Shown: one piece after another, positions 28,167 to 36,889 of the stretch
Layout of the letters: the number at the start of each line of letters is the position of its first letter
Position numbering within the stretch: the stretch's first letter is position 1
Source of the DNA: an uncultured Oscillospiraceae bacterium
GTDB lineage: Bacteria; Bacillota; Clostridia; Oscillospirales; Oscillospiraceae
Assembly: GCA_934589675.1 (NCBI GenBank)
Contig: CAKTOF010000009.1
Coordinates: 1-64,000 of the forward strand
Direction: 5' to 3'
Length of the DNA: 64,000 nucleotides
The notes under the pieces: model-generated
The model's input: the letters and a program-made list of their open reading frames with translations, nothing else
What the model was told of the DNA's origin: nothing
Databases searched by the model: none
Translations under genes and position numbers: made by a program

Positions 28167-29252
28167 TTATTCCGCCTGCGCGCGCTCGATCGTGCCGCCG
28201 CCGACGACCAGGTCGCCCGCGTAGCACACGGCGGCCTGCCCCGGCGTGACGGCGCGCTGCGGCGCGTCGAAGAGAAGCTCGGCCGCGTCGCCGTCCCACG
28301 TCAAGGCCGCGGGCGACGCGCCGTGAGAGTAGCGCAGCTTCGCCTCCACGCGCATCTGCCCGGATTTTTCGCCCATGGCGATCCAGTTGCAGCCGGAAAG
28401 ATAGACGCGGCGGGAGAAAAGCCGCGATTCGTCGCAGCTGACGGTCACGGTGTTTTTCTCCATGTCCTTACCCAGCACATAGGCCGGATGGCCGAGGGCG
28501 ATGCCGAGCCCCTTGCGCTGGCCGATCGTATAGCGCACCGCGCCGCGGTGCCGGCCCAAAATCTCGCCCTCGGGGCTGACATAGTCGCCGGGCGGATAGG
28601 CCTTTCCGGTGAAGCGCTCCAAAAACGCGCCGTAGTCGCCGTCCGGGACGAAGCAGATGTCCTGCGAGTCGCGCTTTTTCGCGTTGAGGAAGCCCTCTTT
28701 TTCCGCAATTTCGCGCACGGCCTGCTTGGTGAGCGTGCCCAGCGGGAAGCGGATGCGCGCGAGCTGCTCCTGCGTGAGCATATAGAGCACATACGTCTGA
28801 TCCTTCTGCGCATCCACGGCCCTTTTGAGCAGGTACCGGCCGGTTTTCTCATCGCGCTCGATGCGCGCGTAGTGCCCGCTCACGACGCCGTCGAAGCCGA
28901 GAAGCGCCGCGCGCTCTAAAAGCGCGCCGAACTTGAGGCAGCGGTTGCACTCGATGCACGGGTTCGGCGTGCCGCCGGACTCGTAGGTCGCCGCGAACGG
29001 CGCCATGACGCAATCCCGGAACTGGCGCTTATAGTTGAACGTGTGGTGCGCGATGCCGAGGCGGCGGCAGACGCTGCGCGCGTCCCAGACGTCGTCGAGC
29101 GAGCAGCAGGTGCTCTCGCCGGAGATGCCGGCGTCGCCGTTGTCAAAAAGGTGCATCGTGCAGCCGGCGCACGCGTCGCCGGAGCGCATCGTAAGCAGCG
29201 CCGCGACCGAGCTGTCCACGCCGCCGCTCATGGCGATGAGGAGCTTTGCCAT
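28167..29252 (-). CDS. mnmA: tRNA-specific 2-thiouridylase MnmA
   Basis: Adds sulfur to U34 of Lys, Glu and Gln tRNAs. In 361 residues: PP-loop AMSGGVDSSVAAL (7-19), GGTPNPCIECNRCLKF (catalytic Cys), SGHYARI, KKRDSQDICFVPDG (second catalytic Cys in DICF) and the C-terminal beta-barrel. The annotated start shares an A with the preceding TAA stop (TAATG), so it is translationally coupled to the large zinc-ribbon/LRR protein upstream. Confidence 0.96.
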   Translation of the reverse strand: MAKLLIAMSGGVDSSVAALLTMRSGDACAGCTMHLFDNGDAGISGESTCCSLDDVWDARSVCRRLGIAHHTFNYKRQFRDCVMAPFAATYESGGTPNPCIECNRCLKFGALLERAALLGFDGVVSGHYARIERDEKTGRYLLKRAVDAQKDQTYVLYMLTQEQLARIRFPLGTLTKQAVREIAEKEGFLNAKKRDSQDICFVPDGDYGAFLERFTGKAYPPGDYVSPEGEILGRHRGAVRYTIGQRKGLGIALGHPAYVLGKDMEKNTVTVSCDESRLFSRRVYLSGCNWIAMGEKSGQMRVEAKLRYSHGASPAALTWDGDAAELLFDAPQRAVTPGQAAVCYAGDLVVGGGTIERAQAE

Positions 29253-31150
29253 TACTCGAGATACTGCCAGTACAGGTCGTCGAGCGTGCCGTCCTCGCTG
29301 AGCAGCTCGAGGATGTAGTTCACGGCCTCGCACAGATCCTCGTCGCCCGCGCGGAGCGCGACGTTGAAGGAGTGGTCGGGATCGACGTAAAAGTATGCGT
29401 CGGAGAAGCGCAGGCCGTCCGTGTCCGGGAAGTCCTGCATCGGCACGTCGACGAGCAGGATGTCGACCTCGCCGTAGCGCAGCCCGTCGATGGCGTCGGC
29501 GAGCGTGTCATAGCCGTAGAAGTCATAGTCGTCGAGCAGCGCATCGTAGACGAACTCGTCGCCGATGGCGCAGCCGAGGTCGATGTCGTAGCCGGACAGG
29601 TAGCCGTCGGCGTCCTCCTCGGCGAGCTTGTTGCCGTCAAGATAGGTGCCGATGTGCAGGATGCCATCGCTGAGGTTGGGCGAGCCGGTGTAGTCGGTGG
29701 TGCCGCCGGACAGCTGCGGCAGCTCGGCGGTGATCTGATCCCACGCGTCGCTCGGCAGGTTGTCGCCGGAGAGGTAGAGCGCCTCGAGGTTGTAAAGCCC
29801 GAACAGCGGCGTCACGTCCGAGACGAGCGTGTCGTCCAGATCGAGGTACTCCAGATTCGTCAGGCCGCGAAGCGGCGAGATGTCCGACACCGGCGTGCCC
29901 CACAGGCTGAGCATTTCGAGGTTCGTCAGGCTGCTGAGCGGCGAGATGTCGCGGATGTCGTTGCCGTAGAGATAGAGCGCCCGAAGCTGCGTCATGCTCT
30001 TGAGCGGGGACAGATCCGTGATGGCGTTCGACTCGATCGTCAGGAACTCCAGCTCGGGCAGGCCGGTCAGCGGCGTCAGGTCCGAAATGGCGTTGTCGTC
30101 GGCCCAGAGCGTCTCAAGCGACGTCATGCCGGCCAGCGGGGACAGATCCGTGATGTAGTTGCCGGACAGGTCGAGATATTCGCACTGCGTGCACTGCGCA
30201 AGAGCGCGGATGTCGTCATCCGTCAGGTCGAGGTATGTCAGGGAGATGTAGGTGTCGTCGGGATTGATGGTCACGCCGCCGATGCTGATGGTGCCGTCGG
30301 CCGGGGTCTGCGGGCCGGGCTCCGGATCGGGCGCGGGCGCGTCGGCCGGCTCCAGCTCGGCCAGGCGGTCCTTCAGGCTCTGCGCCTCGGTGGCGTCGAT
30401 GCCGCGCGAGAGCGCGTCGCGGGCGGCGTCGGTGTCGCCTGCGGCCGTATAGGCGTCGGCCAGCTTGCCCCAGACGCGCTTGAGCTCGTCGTCGATCTTC
30501 AGCGCGTCCTCATAGTCCGAGGCTGCCTTGGCAAACTTCTCCTTGCCCATGTACGCGTCGCCGCGTCCGACCAGCGCCTCGATCCGCTCATCGCTGTCCT
30601 TTTCGGCGTAGTTCAGGGCGTTGGTGTAGTGCTCGATGGCCGCGTCAAAGTCCTCGTCGGCAAGCGCCGCCGCGGCGAGGTTCAGCGCCTTGTCGAGCTT
30701 GGCATCGCTTGACAGATAGCTCGGGTAGATCCACGCGAAAAACAGCGCGGCAAGCAGCACGACGGCCGCGGCCGCGGCGCAAAGGCCGACGATCAGCCCC
30801 TTTTTGCCCTTCTTCTGCGGCGTCGTCCAGTCCTCATACGTACCGTAATCCGGCGTCTGGGGCGGGACGCTGCCGCCGTCCGCGGGGACGTACTCCGGCG
30901 CGGGCGCATATTCCGGCGCGGGCGCATACTCGGGCGCGGGCTCGGACGCGGGCGCGTACTCCGGCTCCGGCTCAGGCGTGTATTCCGGTGCGGGCGTGTA
31001 TTCGGGCTCCGGCGTGGTGGAGACAGGCTCCTCCGCCGCGGGCGGGACGGGCGCGCTCTCCGGCGCATTCGGCGCGCTCACGGGCGAGCCGCAGCCCGTG
31101 CAGAATTTCGCCCCGTCGGGGAGCTGCTTGCCGCAATGGGTGCAGAACAT
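29252..31150 (-). CDS. Membrane protein: zinc ribbon, TPR, leucine-rich repeats and a solute-binding-like C-domain
   Basis: Unrecognised 632-residue fusion. In order: zinc ribbon CTHC-CTGC (3-20); Pro/Glu/Tyr-rich stretch with APEY repeats (45-90); membrane helix (119-142); TPR-like helices (150-265); about eight internalin-type leucine-rich repeats with the NxIxDLxPLxxL pattern (295-480); and a C-terminal region (about 495-632) that resembles a truncated family-3 solute-binding protein (HIGTYLDG, GYLSGYDIDLG, GLRYGEVDILLVD, FSDAYFY, LSEDGTLDDLYWQYLE). The ribbon would be inside and the repeats outside. Function unknown; a sensor role is guesswork. Its stop overlaps the mnmA start. Confidence 0.85.
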   Translation of the reverse strand: MFCTHCGKQLPDGAKFCTGCGSPVSAPNAPESAPVPPAAEEPVSTTPEPEYTPAPEYTPEPEPEYAPASEPAPEYAPAPEYAPAPEYVPADGGSVPPQTPDYGTYEDWTTPQKKGKKGLIVGLCAAAAAVVLLAALFFAWIYPSYLSSDAKLDKALNLAAAALADEDFDAAIEHYTNALNYAEKDSDERIEALVGRGDAYMGKEKFAKAASDYEDALKIDDELKRVWGKLADAYTAAGDTDAARDALSRGIDATEAQSLKDRLAELEPADAPAPDPEPGPQTPADGTISIGGVTINPDDTYISLTYLDLTDDDIRALAQCTQCEYLDLSGNYITDLSPLAGMTSLETLWADDNAISDLTPLTGLPELEFLTIESNAITDLSPLKSMTQLRALYLYGNDIRDISPLSSLTNLEMLSLWGTPVSDISPLRGLTNLEYLDLDDTLVSDVTPLFGLYNLEALYLSGDNLPSDAWDQITAELPQLSGGTTDYTGSPNLSDGILHIGTYLDGNKLAEEDADGYLSGYDIDLGCAIGDEFVYDALLDDYDFYGYDTLADAIDGLRYGEVDILLVDVPMQDFPDTDGLRFSDAYFYVDPDHSFNVALRAGDEDLCEAVNYILELLSEDGTLDDLYWQYLE

Positions 31151-31240
31151 AGTTTCTTCCTCCTCCTCGCCCGCCGCTCGGGCGGGCGTATTCCAGAGCC
31201 ATCATACCATATAAATTTAGAAAATACAATGCAGCCGGGC

Positions 31241-31269
31241 TTGCAAATTCCGTCAAAAGCGCGTATCAT
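31241..31269 (+). promoter_or_regulatory. Promoter of the second MATE gene
   Basis: TTGCAA (31241-31246), 17 bp, TATCAT (31264-31269), about 25 bases before the start codon. Confidence 0.65.
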
Positions 31270-31294
31270 ATTGGCCGGTAATCAGGAGGGAGCT

Positions 31295-32659
31295 ATGGAA
31301 CACACAAAACAGCACGCGGGCGCCGGGGCGCTCATGACGCAGGGCAGCATCGCAGGGCGGCTCTTTTTCTTTGCCGTTCCGCTCATCCTCGGCAACCTGC
31401 TCCAGCAGCTTTACAACACGGCCGACTCCGTCATCGTCGGCAACTTCATCGGCTCGCGCGCGCTGGCGGCCGTCGGTGCGGGCACATCGCTCATCAACCT
31501 CATCATTTCCTTCGCCACGGGCGCGGCGACGGGCACGGGCGTCGTCGTGTCGCAGTATCTCGGCGCGAAGATGCACGACGGCGTCCGGACGGCCGTCCAC
31601 ACGGCGTTTGCCATCGCGCTCATTTTAGGCGTGGCGCTCAGCCTTGGCGGCGCGCTGCTGGCGCGGCCGCTGCTCATCTGGATGGACACGCCGGAGGAGG
31701 TTTTGCCGGACGCGGTGGGGTACCTTCGCATCTACTTCGGCGGCCTCGTGTTCAGCATTCTCTACAACATGGCCGCGGGCATCCTGAACGCGGCGGGCAA
31801 CTCGCGCCGGTCGCTTTTGTACCTCGCCTGCGCGTCGGTGATCAACATCGCGCTCGACCTGCTGTTCATCGAGGTCCTCCATTTCGGCGTCGCGGGCGCG
31901 GCATGGGCGACGAACATCAGCCAGCTGCTCTCCGGCGCGCTCGCCGTCGCGTTCCTGGTAAAGACGAAGGAGCCCTACCGCCTGACGCTGCGCGAGATCC
32001 GTCTGAACCGGCCCATGGCGCAGCGCATCATCCGCATCGGCCTGCCGGCCGGCGTGCAGAGCATGGTCATTTCGCTCTCGAACGTCCTCATCCAGTCGAG
32101 CGTCAACCGCTTCGGCGCGGACGCCATGGCGGGCTTTGTGGCGTATATGAAGATCGACGGGTTCAACATCCTGCCCGTGACGAGCCTGTCGCTGGCCATC
32201 ACGACGTTCGTCGGCCAGAACTACGGCGCCGGGCGCATGGATCGGGTCCGGCGCGGCATGTGGGTCGCCCTCGCCATGACCGTGGCCTACACGGCCGCGA
32301 CGGGCGCGCTGCTCATGCTCTTTTCCGACCCGATCATGCGGCTATTTACGTCCGACGACCCCGTCGTGGCCTACGGCGAGCTTGCCATGCGCTATTTCTG
32401 CCCGTTCTATCCGCTGCTCGGCGCGCTGCACTCGCTCGGCGGCACGGTGCGCGGCACGGGGCACAGCGTCCCGCCGATGGTCATCCTGCTGAGCACCTTC
32501 TGCCTGTTTCGGATGCTGTGGCTCTGGTTCATTCTGCCGCTCATCGGCACGATGGACGGCGTGCTCGTCATCTACCCCGTCTCGTGGCTGCTGGGGCTCA
32601 TCCTGATGGCGCTCTACACCTGGAAGGGCCGCTGGCGCGAAGCCCCGGCGGACGCGTAA
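31295..32659 (+). CDS. MATE family efflux transporter
   Basis: A 454-residue, 12-helix transporter with family blocks FFFAVPLILGNLLQQLYNTAD-SVIVGNFIG and the repeated second half (RIGLPAGVQSMVISLSN; FVGQNYGAGRMDRVRRG). Sequence group differs from the MATE at 15.8 kb. Substrate unknown. AGGAGGGAGCT precedes the ATG. It is the last chromosomal gene before the prophage. Confidence 0.93.
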   Translation: MEHTKQHAGAGALMTQGSIAGRLFFFAVPLILGNLLQQLYNTADSVIVGNFIGSRALAAVGAGTSLINLIISFATGAATGTGVVVSQYLGAKMHDGVRTAVHTAFAIALILGVALSLGGALLARPLLIWMDTPEEVLPDAVGYLRIYFGGLVFSILYNMAAGILNAAGNSRRSLLYLACASVINIALDLLFIEVLHFGVAGAAWATNISQLLSGALAVAFLVKTKEPYRLTLREIRLNRPMAQRIIRIGLPAGVQSMVISLSNVLIQSSVNRFGADAMAGFVAYMKIDGFNILPVTSLSLAITTFVGQNYGAGRMDRVRRGMWVALAMTVAYTAATGALLMLFSDPIMRLFTSDDPVVAYGELAMRYFCPFYPLLGALHSLGGTVRGTGHSVPPMVILLSTFCLFRMLWLWFILPLIGTMDGVLVIYPVSWLLGLILMALYTWKGRWREAPADA

Positions 32660-32663
32660 ACAA

Positions 32664-32692
32664 AAATCGCCGCCCGGAAAGGGCGGCGATTT
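32664..32692 (+). terminator. Terminator after the second MATE gene
   Basis: AAATCGCCGCCC (32664-32675) pairs with GGGCGGCGATTT (32681-32692). Confidence 0.85.
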
Positions 32693-32754
32693 TGCGCTGC
32701 AATGACCTGCTGAAAGCCCCGCGAAAGAAAGGTGCAGAGGAAAGCGGGAACAGT

Positions 32755-32790
32755 AAAACCGGCGGTTCTCAAAAGAGAACCGCCGGTTTT
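32755..32790 (-). terminator. Terminator of the tRNA-Tyr gene
   Basis: A 16-bp stem (32755-32770 with 32775-32790) around AAAA, directly downstream of the tRNA CCA end on the minus strand. It is the original host terminator of the tRNA. Confidence 0.85.
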
Positions 32791-32846
32791 GGTGGGGGCG
32801 GGTGGATTCGAACCACCGTAGACACAGTCAACAGATTTACAGTCTG
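32790..32846 (-). tRNA. tRNA-Tyr(GTA) 3' half; left attachment site (attL) of the prophage
   Basis: Read on the minus strand: anticodon arm with loop CTGTAAA (anticodon GTA, complement at 32838-32840), a long variable arm of 14 bases (the type II form of tRNA-Tyr), T arm GGTGG-TTCGAAT-CCACC, acceptor strand CGCCCCC, then ACCA. The 5' acceptor strand, D arm and part of the anticodon stem are missing. A tyrosine integrase gene follows at once. This is the duplicated core left by phage integration in the 3' end of a tRNA gene. The intact tRNA should lie past the window's right end. Confidence 0.9.
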
Positions 32847-32898
32847 GAAAAAGTGCCGTGGTTTCAATGCAGCTCCGGAAGCAGACAGCATTTTGACA

Positions 32899-34029
32899 TC
32901 ATTCGGCCGTTTCGGGCGGCTCTCTGTTTGCCCCGTTTTGCAGGTACGCGCTCATGCCGGCGTTGAACTTCCGAATAGACTTTTCGTTCTGCTTTGACCG
33001 GAGGTTTGTGTAGATCTCCCGCGTGATCTCCACGCGGGAGTGGCCAAGGATCCGCTGCGCGGTCAGCTCGTCGACGCCAAGCTCGAACATGAGCGTCGCG
33101 GTCCCGTGGCGAAGATGGTGTGCGGTGATGACCGGTCGACCGTGCTCCAGCAGCCCGGCCGCCGCGCAATAACGCTGCCAGAGCCCCTCGTACCCGCGTT
33201 CGGTCATCAGTCCACCGCCGGTGCCGCCGCGGTTGCTGGGCGGTGCGGGGAAAAGCAGATCACTCCTGCGCGAAGCATACGCCGCGCGCAAAAGCCCGGA
33301 AAGAACGTCGATAATCGGCACGGTGCGGTTCCCTGCCGCCGTCTTTGGCGGCTTGTATTTCGGCGCGGCGCCATTGGTGTAGTCGATCGACTTCGTAACG
33401 CGGATCTCCTGCGCAGCCAGATCGACGTCAGCCCATTGCAGCGCGAGCGCTTCTGATTTCCGCAGTCCGGTGCAGAGCAGGAAAAACGGGAACAGTCCGA
33501 ACGGCGCATCGACGTTCTGACAGATCTTCCGGATCTGCTCGTCCGTCGGCGCAAGCCTTTGCCCTGCCTTCAGCCCCTTGGGCAGCTTGATCGACACGAC
33601 CGGATTGTACTGCGCGTAGCTCTGCACGACGGCGAAGTCGAAGATCATGCGGTAAAGCGACCGGATTGTGTTGACGACCGTGCGGCTGTAGCCCCGAGCC
33701 TTTGCTGCGGTCAGGTGGTTGACGATTTCAAGCGATGTGACGGCCGAGAATGGCCGCCCCTTATATCTGGCAACGATGTCCGCATAATGCGGCGCATAGT
33801 TTGCCCACGTTCTGGCTGTGATCTCCTCACGGTGCTCGCCCTCCCAGCGCTCGGCTACCGCATCAAATGTGATCTCAGCGATCTCCGGCTTGTCGTTGAG
33901 CCTGTGCCAGAGCCGTTCAGGGTCCCGATCATACAGATAATGCCGTCCACGCTCGTCCGAAAAGCTGGCCTGATAGCGGCCGTCCTTGCGCAGGGTAAAC
34001 AGGCTCGCATAGTTGGGCTTCTTTGGCAT
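32899..34029 (-). CDS. Tyrosine-type site-specific integrase
   Basis: Inserts and excises the prophage at the tRNA-Tyr site. In 376 residues: an N-terminal arm-binding region (MPKKPNYASLFTLRKDGRYQ), a SAM-like core-binding domain (residues 55-150), and the catalytic domain with Arg190 (CTGLRKSEAL), Lys229, HHLRHG (His304 and Arg307), His330 and the Tyr340 nucleophile in SRVEITREIYTN. The frame opens 14 codons earlier, but AGGAGGTCCGAT precedes ATG 34029. A parS-like palindrome lies in its promoter region. Confidence 0.95.
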   Translation of the reverse strand: MPKKPNYASLFTLRKDGRYQASFSDERGRHYLYDRDPERLWHRLNDKPEIAEITFDAVAERWEGEHREEITARTWANYAPHYADIVARYKGRPFSAVTSLEIVNHLTAAKARGYSRTVVNTIRSLYRMIFDFAVVQSYAQYNPVVSIKLPKGLKAGQRLAPTDEQIRKICQNVDAPFGLFPFFLLCTGLRKSEALALQWADVDLAAQEIRVTKSIDYTNGAAPKYKPPKTAAGNRTVPIIDVLSGLLRAAYASRRSDLLFPAPPSNRGGTGGGLMTERGYEGLWQRYCAAAGLLEHGRPVITAHHLRHGTATLMFELGVDELTAQRILGHSRVEITREIYTNLRSKQNEKSIRKFNAGMSAYLQNGANREPPETAE

Positions 34030-34044
34030 ATCGGACCTCCTTTT

Positions 34045-34061
34045 GTGCCCAAATCGGGCAC
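34045..34061. other. parS-like palindrome 1 (upstream of integrase)
   Basis: GTGCCCAAATCGGGCAC: 6-bp perfect arms around a 5-bp centre. One of four related 17-mers in the prophage, in the 5' region of the integrase. See the partition finding. Confidence 0.6.
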
Positions 34062-34151
34062 ACAAAAACAAATGTTTGTATATTGAGATCGGAATATGCC
34101 GCCCCGTGGCAGGGGCGGCGTTTTATCATTTTGCCGGCGTCGGCAAAATGG

Positions 34152-34364
34152 TCAGTCTGGGGTATGTTCGCGCTGCATGGCCTGGAGCTGCGCGGTGAGG
34201 ACGGCCATGGTGTGCTGGGCATCGGCAATTGCGGCGAGGATGGCATCGACGTCGCCAGAGGCGACAAGACCGGAAAGCGGGGCGACAGCTGCGGCGGCGC
34301 GCTCGGCAATCTGCGTTGCAGCGGCCAGCTCGGCGGCGGAGTAGGTGTGGTTATGTTCGGACAT
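34152..34364 (-). CDS. Small conserved-looking phage protein, unknown
   Basis: A 70-residue, mostly helical, Ala-rich protein (SAAELAAATQIAERAAAAV). GGAGGGGG precedes the ATG. It lies 12 bases downstream of the exonuclease gene and is probably in the same leftward operon. I recognise no family. Confidence 0.6.
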   Translation of the reverse strand: MSEHNHTYSAAELAAATQIAERAAAAVAPLSGLVASGDVDAILAAIADAQHTMAVLTAQLQAMQREHTPD

Positions 34365-34376
34365 GGCTTCCCCCTC

Positions 34377-35525
34377 CTAGTCTTCGAGGCCCATTCGCTT
34401 CGCGCAGATGTATTGAAACAGCTTCCCACAAACGAGGCAGTCAGACAGTGCAGAATGCGCATCTTCGCGGATCAACCCAAAGATGGCTCTCGAGAGGTAT
34501 TCGAGAGTGTTCTTCTCCTGCTCAAAAGTGCGGCGCGCAAGGTCACACGTATCGTAAAACTTGCGCTTCCCGCGCTGAGCATCGGCAAGAATACTTGAGT
34601 TGTAACGAGCAAGGAAGCTGTAATCGAAAGCAACGTTGTGCCCGACAATTGGTGCATCGGTCCCGATGAAGCGGTCGAACGCGGGCAGAACCTGTTCGAT
34701 CCACGGCGCGTCCTGAACGTCCTCGTCAGTGATATGGTTGATCGCTGCGGCTTCCGGCTGCAATCCTTTCCGGGGCTTGACGTATGTCCGGAATGCTTCG
34801 ACCGGCTGGAAGTTGACGAATCGCATTGCGCACAATTCGATAATTTCGGCGCGCGCGGGGGACAGGCCGGTCGTTTCCAGGTCGATGACGATGTAGTTGG
34901 AGATTCCGGCCAGCGGACTCCGCGCCGTGATGTTCGAGGTCTTCGATGCCGGAATATCGGACATGTTGACTGGTGTCCCGATTTCAGCAGTAAGATCGGC
35001 ATCACAGTCGACGAGCGGAATATCTGCCAGATCTGCTTGGAAAGCTTGCGTTTCAGCGAGCATTTTACTGAGCGTACGCCGCTTATCCTCATATCGCGTG
35101 TGCAGAGAGCGGACATACGTATCATCGTCAAAAAGATAGGATGCCGTGCGAAAATCTTGGTACACGCGCCTAGGATCGCACTGTTTCATGGTTCGGATCG
35201 CATCTGCAAATTTTAGCGAGTCAGCAGCCAGCGCTTCAAACTGCCCCATCGCTTCCATCATGGCGGGCACCTCGGTAGGAGTGCAGCAGAAAAGTCCGAT
35301 ATCCGCTTGCTTGTACGCGGCGACGATGGCTTCGTAGTATTGAGTTACTTGCTGTAGGTGCAGCTGCTCAGAGGATGCTCGCTGTGCAGCTTTTTGCTTA
35401 GCGGCTTCTTGCGCGGCACGTTTCTTTGCCTTTCGCTGGAGCATTTCTGCGCATTTGGCGCAATTACCCTGAGCATCAACGCGGAGGAAAATGCTTTTCA
35501 GCCCGCAGGTTTTGCACTGAGCCAT
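34377..35525 (-). CDS. DnaQ-type 3'-5' exonuclease with N-terminal zinc finger
   Basis: In 382 residues: a four-cysteine finger (CKTCGLKS and CAKCAEM), a coiled-coil/charged middle (32-65), an undefined helical middle, then a complete DEDDh exonuclease: IVIDLETTGLSPARAEIIEL (Exo I Asp/Glu), VGHNVAFDYSFL (Exo II) and EDAHSALSDCLVC (Exo III His/Asp). Resembles the proofreading epsilon subunit but is a stand-alone enzyme. Between integrase and repressor in the leftward lysogeny operon. Role in prophage life unknown; defence or DNA-repair functions are possible. Confidence 0.88.
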   Translation of the reverse strand: MAQCKTCGLKSIFLRVDAQGNCAKCAEMLQRKAKKRAAQEAAKQKAAQRASSEQLHLQQVTQYYEAIVAAYKQADIGLFCCTPTEVPAMMEAMGQFEALAADSLKFADAIRTMKQCDPRRVYQDFRTASYLFDDDTYVRSLHTRYEDKRRTLSKMLAETQAFQADLADIPLVDCDADLTAEIGTPVNMSDIPASKTSNITARSPLAGISNYIVIDLETTGLSPARAEIIELCAMRFVNFQPVEAFRTYVKPRKGLQPEAAAINHITDEDVQDAPWIEQVLPAFDRFIGTDAPIVGHNVAFDYSFLARYNSSILADAQRGKRKFYDTCDLARRTFEQEKNTLEYLSRAIFGLIREDAHSALSDCLVCGKLFQYICAKRMGLED

Positions 35526-35539
35526 AAGCCCACCTCCTA

Positions 35540-36475
35540 TTACATCTTCTTGACCTTCCGCCGCAGCTCCACGACAACGCCGCAGATGGCGACGGGCAGG
35601 TCTGCAATTTCTGCGGGCGTGAATGTGCGCGGCGCGTAGGTCGGATTGCGGGGGATCAGCGAGAGCCCGCCGTCCTCGAGCAGCTTGACCTGCTTGAGCG
35701 TCGCCTCGTACCCGTTGACGTAGACGACGCAGATGTCGCCGTTGTCGCAGCACGGCTGGCGGCGCACGATGACGGTGTCTCCGTCGAGGTACTCCGGATA
35801 CATCGAATCGCCGTGGACGCGCAGCCCAAAGTACTCTTTCCCGCCCGCCGTCATGGCCTGCGGGATCTCTTCCCAGTCGACAATATCCTCAATGGCGTCA
35901 ATCGGTATACCGGCTGGGACAGAACCTGCAACAGGGATACGTATAACATTCAAATCCACGTTGTGATCGGAATTTAGAAGCGATCTGCGGTGTTCTTCGG
36001 CGCGGATTATTGCTAAAAATTCAGGAGTGAAGTGAAATGAAACAATTGCTTCTTTCCCACCCCCAGGATTAAAGCCATTGGGAGTAACTTCAATATCTTT
36101 AACCGCAAAGGCAAACCATCGCGCGAGCTGAAATTCATCTGGCTCGTAATAGAGCCGTGTATCGAGCCATGCCCCTAGGTACTTATCCTCGCAAAATGAT
36201 GGCATCTCGAGTGTCGGCGGTATTTCCATGCGTAAAGCATCAGAGACGCTGTCGTAATATTCAACTATATCGTCCCAATGCTCGAATATGCCTTTCCCAA
36301 GCACAAAATCCGGGGGTATATCGAAAATCTGTGACAATTTCTTCAAGGTGTCATAGTCTGGAGACTGCGTGGAAGATTCCCACATCGCGACAGTCGAGCG
36401 AGACACTGACAGTAACTTTGCCAATTTATCTTGTGTGTAACCAAATGTTTTTCGAAGTTGCTTAATACGGTTCAC
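35540..36475 (-). CDS. LexA-like phage repressor (XRE HTH and S24 peptidase)
   Basis: The lysogeny repressor. N-terminal HTH (residues 1-60: IKQLRKTFGYTQDKLAKLLSV), a linker domain, and an S24 self-cleavage domain (180-311) with cleavage site Ala188-Gly189 in SVPAGIPID, Ser224 (HGDSMYPEYLDGD) and Lys261 (EATLKQV). RecA-triggered cleavage would induce the prophage. Start is the GTG at 36475, six bases after GAGGGG; the ORF extends 29 codons upstream. It faces the Cro-like gene across an operator-rich gap. Confidence 0.95.
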   Translation of the reverse strand: MNRIKQLRKTFGYTQDKLAKLLSVSRSTVAMWESSTQSPDYDTLKKLSQIFDIPPDFVLGKGIFEHWDDIVEYYDSVSDALRMEIPPTLEMPSFCEDKYLGAWLDTRLYYEPDEFQLARWFAFAVKDIEVTPNGFNPGGGKEAIVSFHFTPEFLAIIRAEEHRRSLLNSDHNVDLNVIRIPVAGSVPAGIPIDAIEDIVDWEEIPQAMTAGGKEYFGLRVHGDSMYPEYLDGDTVIVRRQPCCDNGDICVVYVNGYEATLKQVKLLEDGGLSLIPRNPTYAPRTFTPAEIADLPVAICGVVVELRRKVKKM

Positions 36476-36655
36476 GGCAATCCCCTCTTCAAAACAAGGA
36501 TATGACATTAAAAATGACAAATCAAGATGTGCAGCAAAAATTATTGACATAGATATTGACAATCCCGAGCACGCACGCTATAGTTGTGACATGGCTTATG
36601 ACATTCAAACGTTAATAATGTCATGCAATATGACAACTCGAGGAGGTGAGATGAT
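36476..36655. promoter_or_regulatory. Lysis-lysogeny control region between repressor and Cro-like genes
   Basis: This 180-base gap has no gene. It carries a rightward promoter TTGACA (36556-36561), 17 bp, TATAGT (36579-36584). At least seven copies of the octamer-like TGACAT/TGACAA (both strands) lie in it, including the inverted pair ATGACATT (36598-36605) and AATGTCAT (36617-36624). These are the likely operators of the repressor and Cro-like protein. Confidence 0.75.
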
Positions 36656-36883
36656 ATGATGCGCATCAAGAAATTGCGCGAAATGCAGGAATTATCGCAA
36701 GTGGCATTGGCTGTTAGGATGGGCGTGACTCGAACCGCTGTGACAAACTGGGAGTCGGAAGTGGCACTGCCCAGAGCCCGCGACCTCCCACTTCTCGCAC
36801 AGGTGCTCGGCTGCACGATCACCGAGCTCTACGACCCGGACTATCTCGCCCAGTACGCCCCGCCGGACGATCTGGCGGGATGA
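36656..36883 (+). CDS. Cro-like XRE regulator
   Basis: 75 residues, with a full helix-turn-helix: MRIKKLREMQELSQVALAVRMGVTRTAVTNWE. It is divergent from the repressor. AGGAGG lies nine bases before the ATG. It should repress the repressor and help commit to lytic growth. The C-terminus ends in PPDDLAG, shared with the RHH gene at 37261. Confidence 0.88.
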   Translation: MMRIKKLREMQELSQVALAVRMGVTRTAVTNWESEVALPRARDLPLLAQVLGCTITELYDPDYLAQYAPPDDLAG

Positions 36884-36889
36884 GATGGA

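Noticed and set aside
30893..31000. Short tandem repeats encoding APEY as a variable-number repeat locus
   Set aside because: They are imperfect and part of a coding linker; no sign of array-like regularity beyond a few units.
34081..34151. Hairpin CCGCCCC-GTGGCA-GGGGCGG as terminator for the leftward operon
   Set aside because: The T-run lies on the plus strand side, so it does not fit leftward termination after the small gene; its role is unclear.
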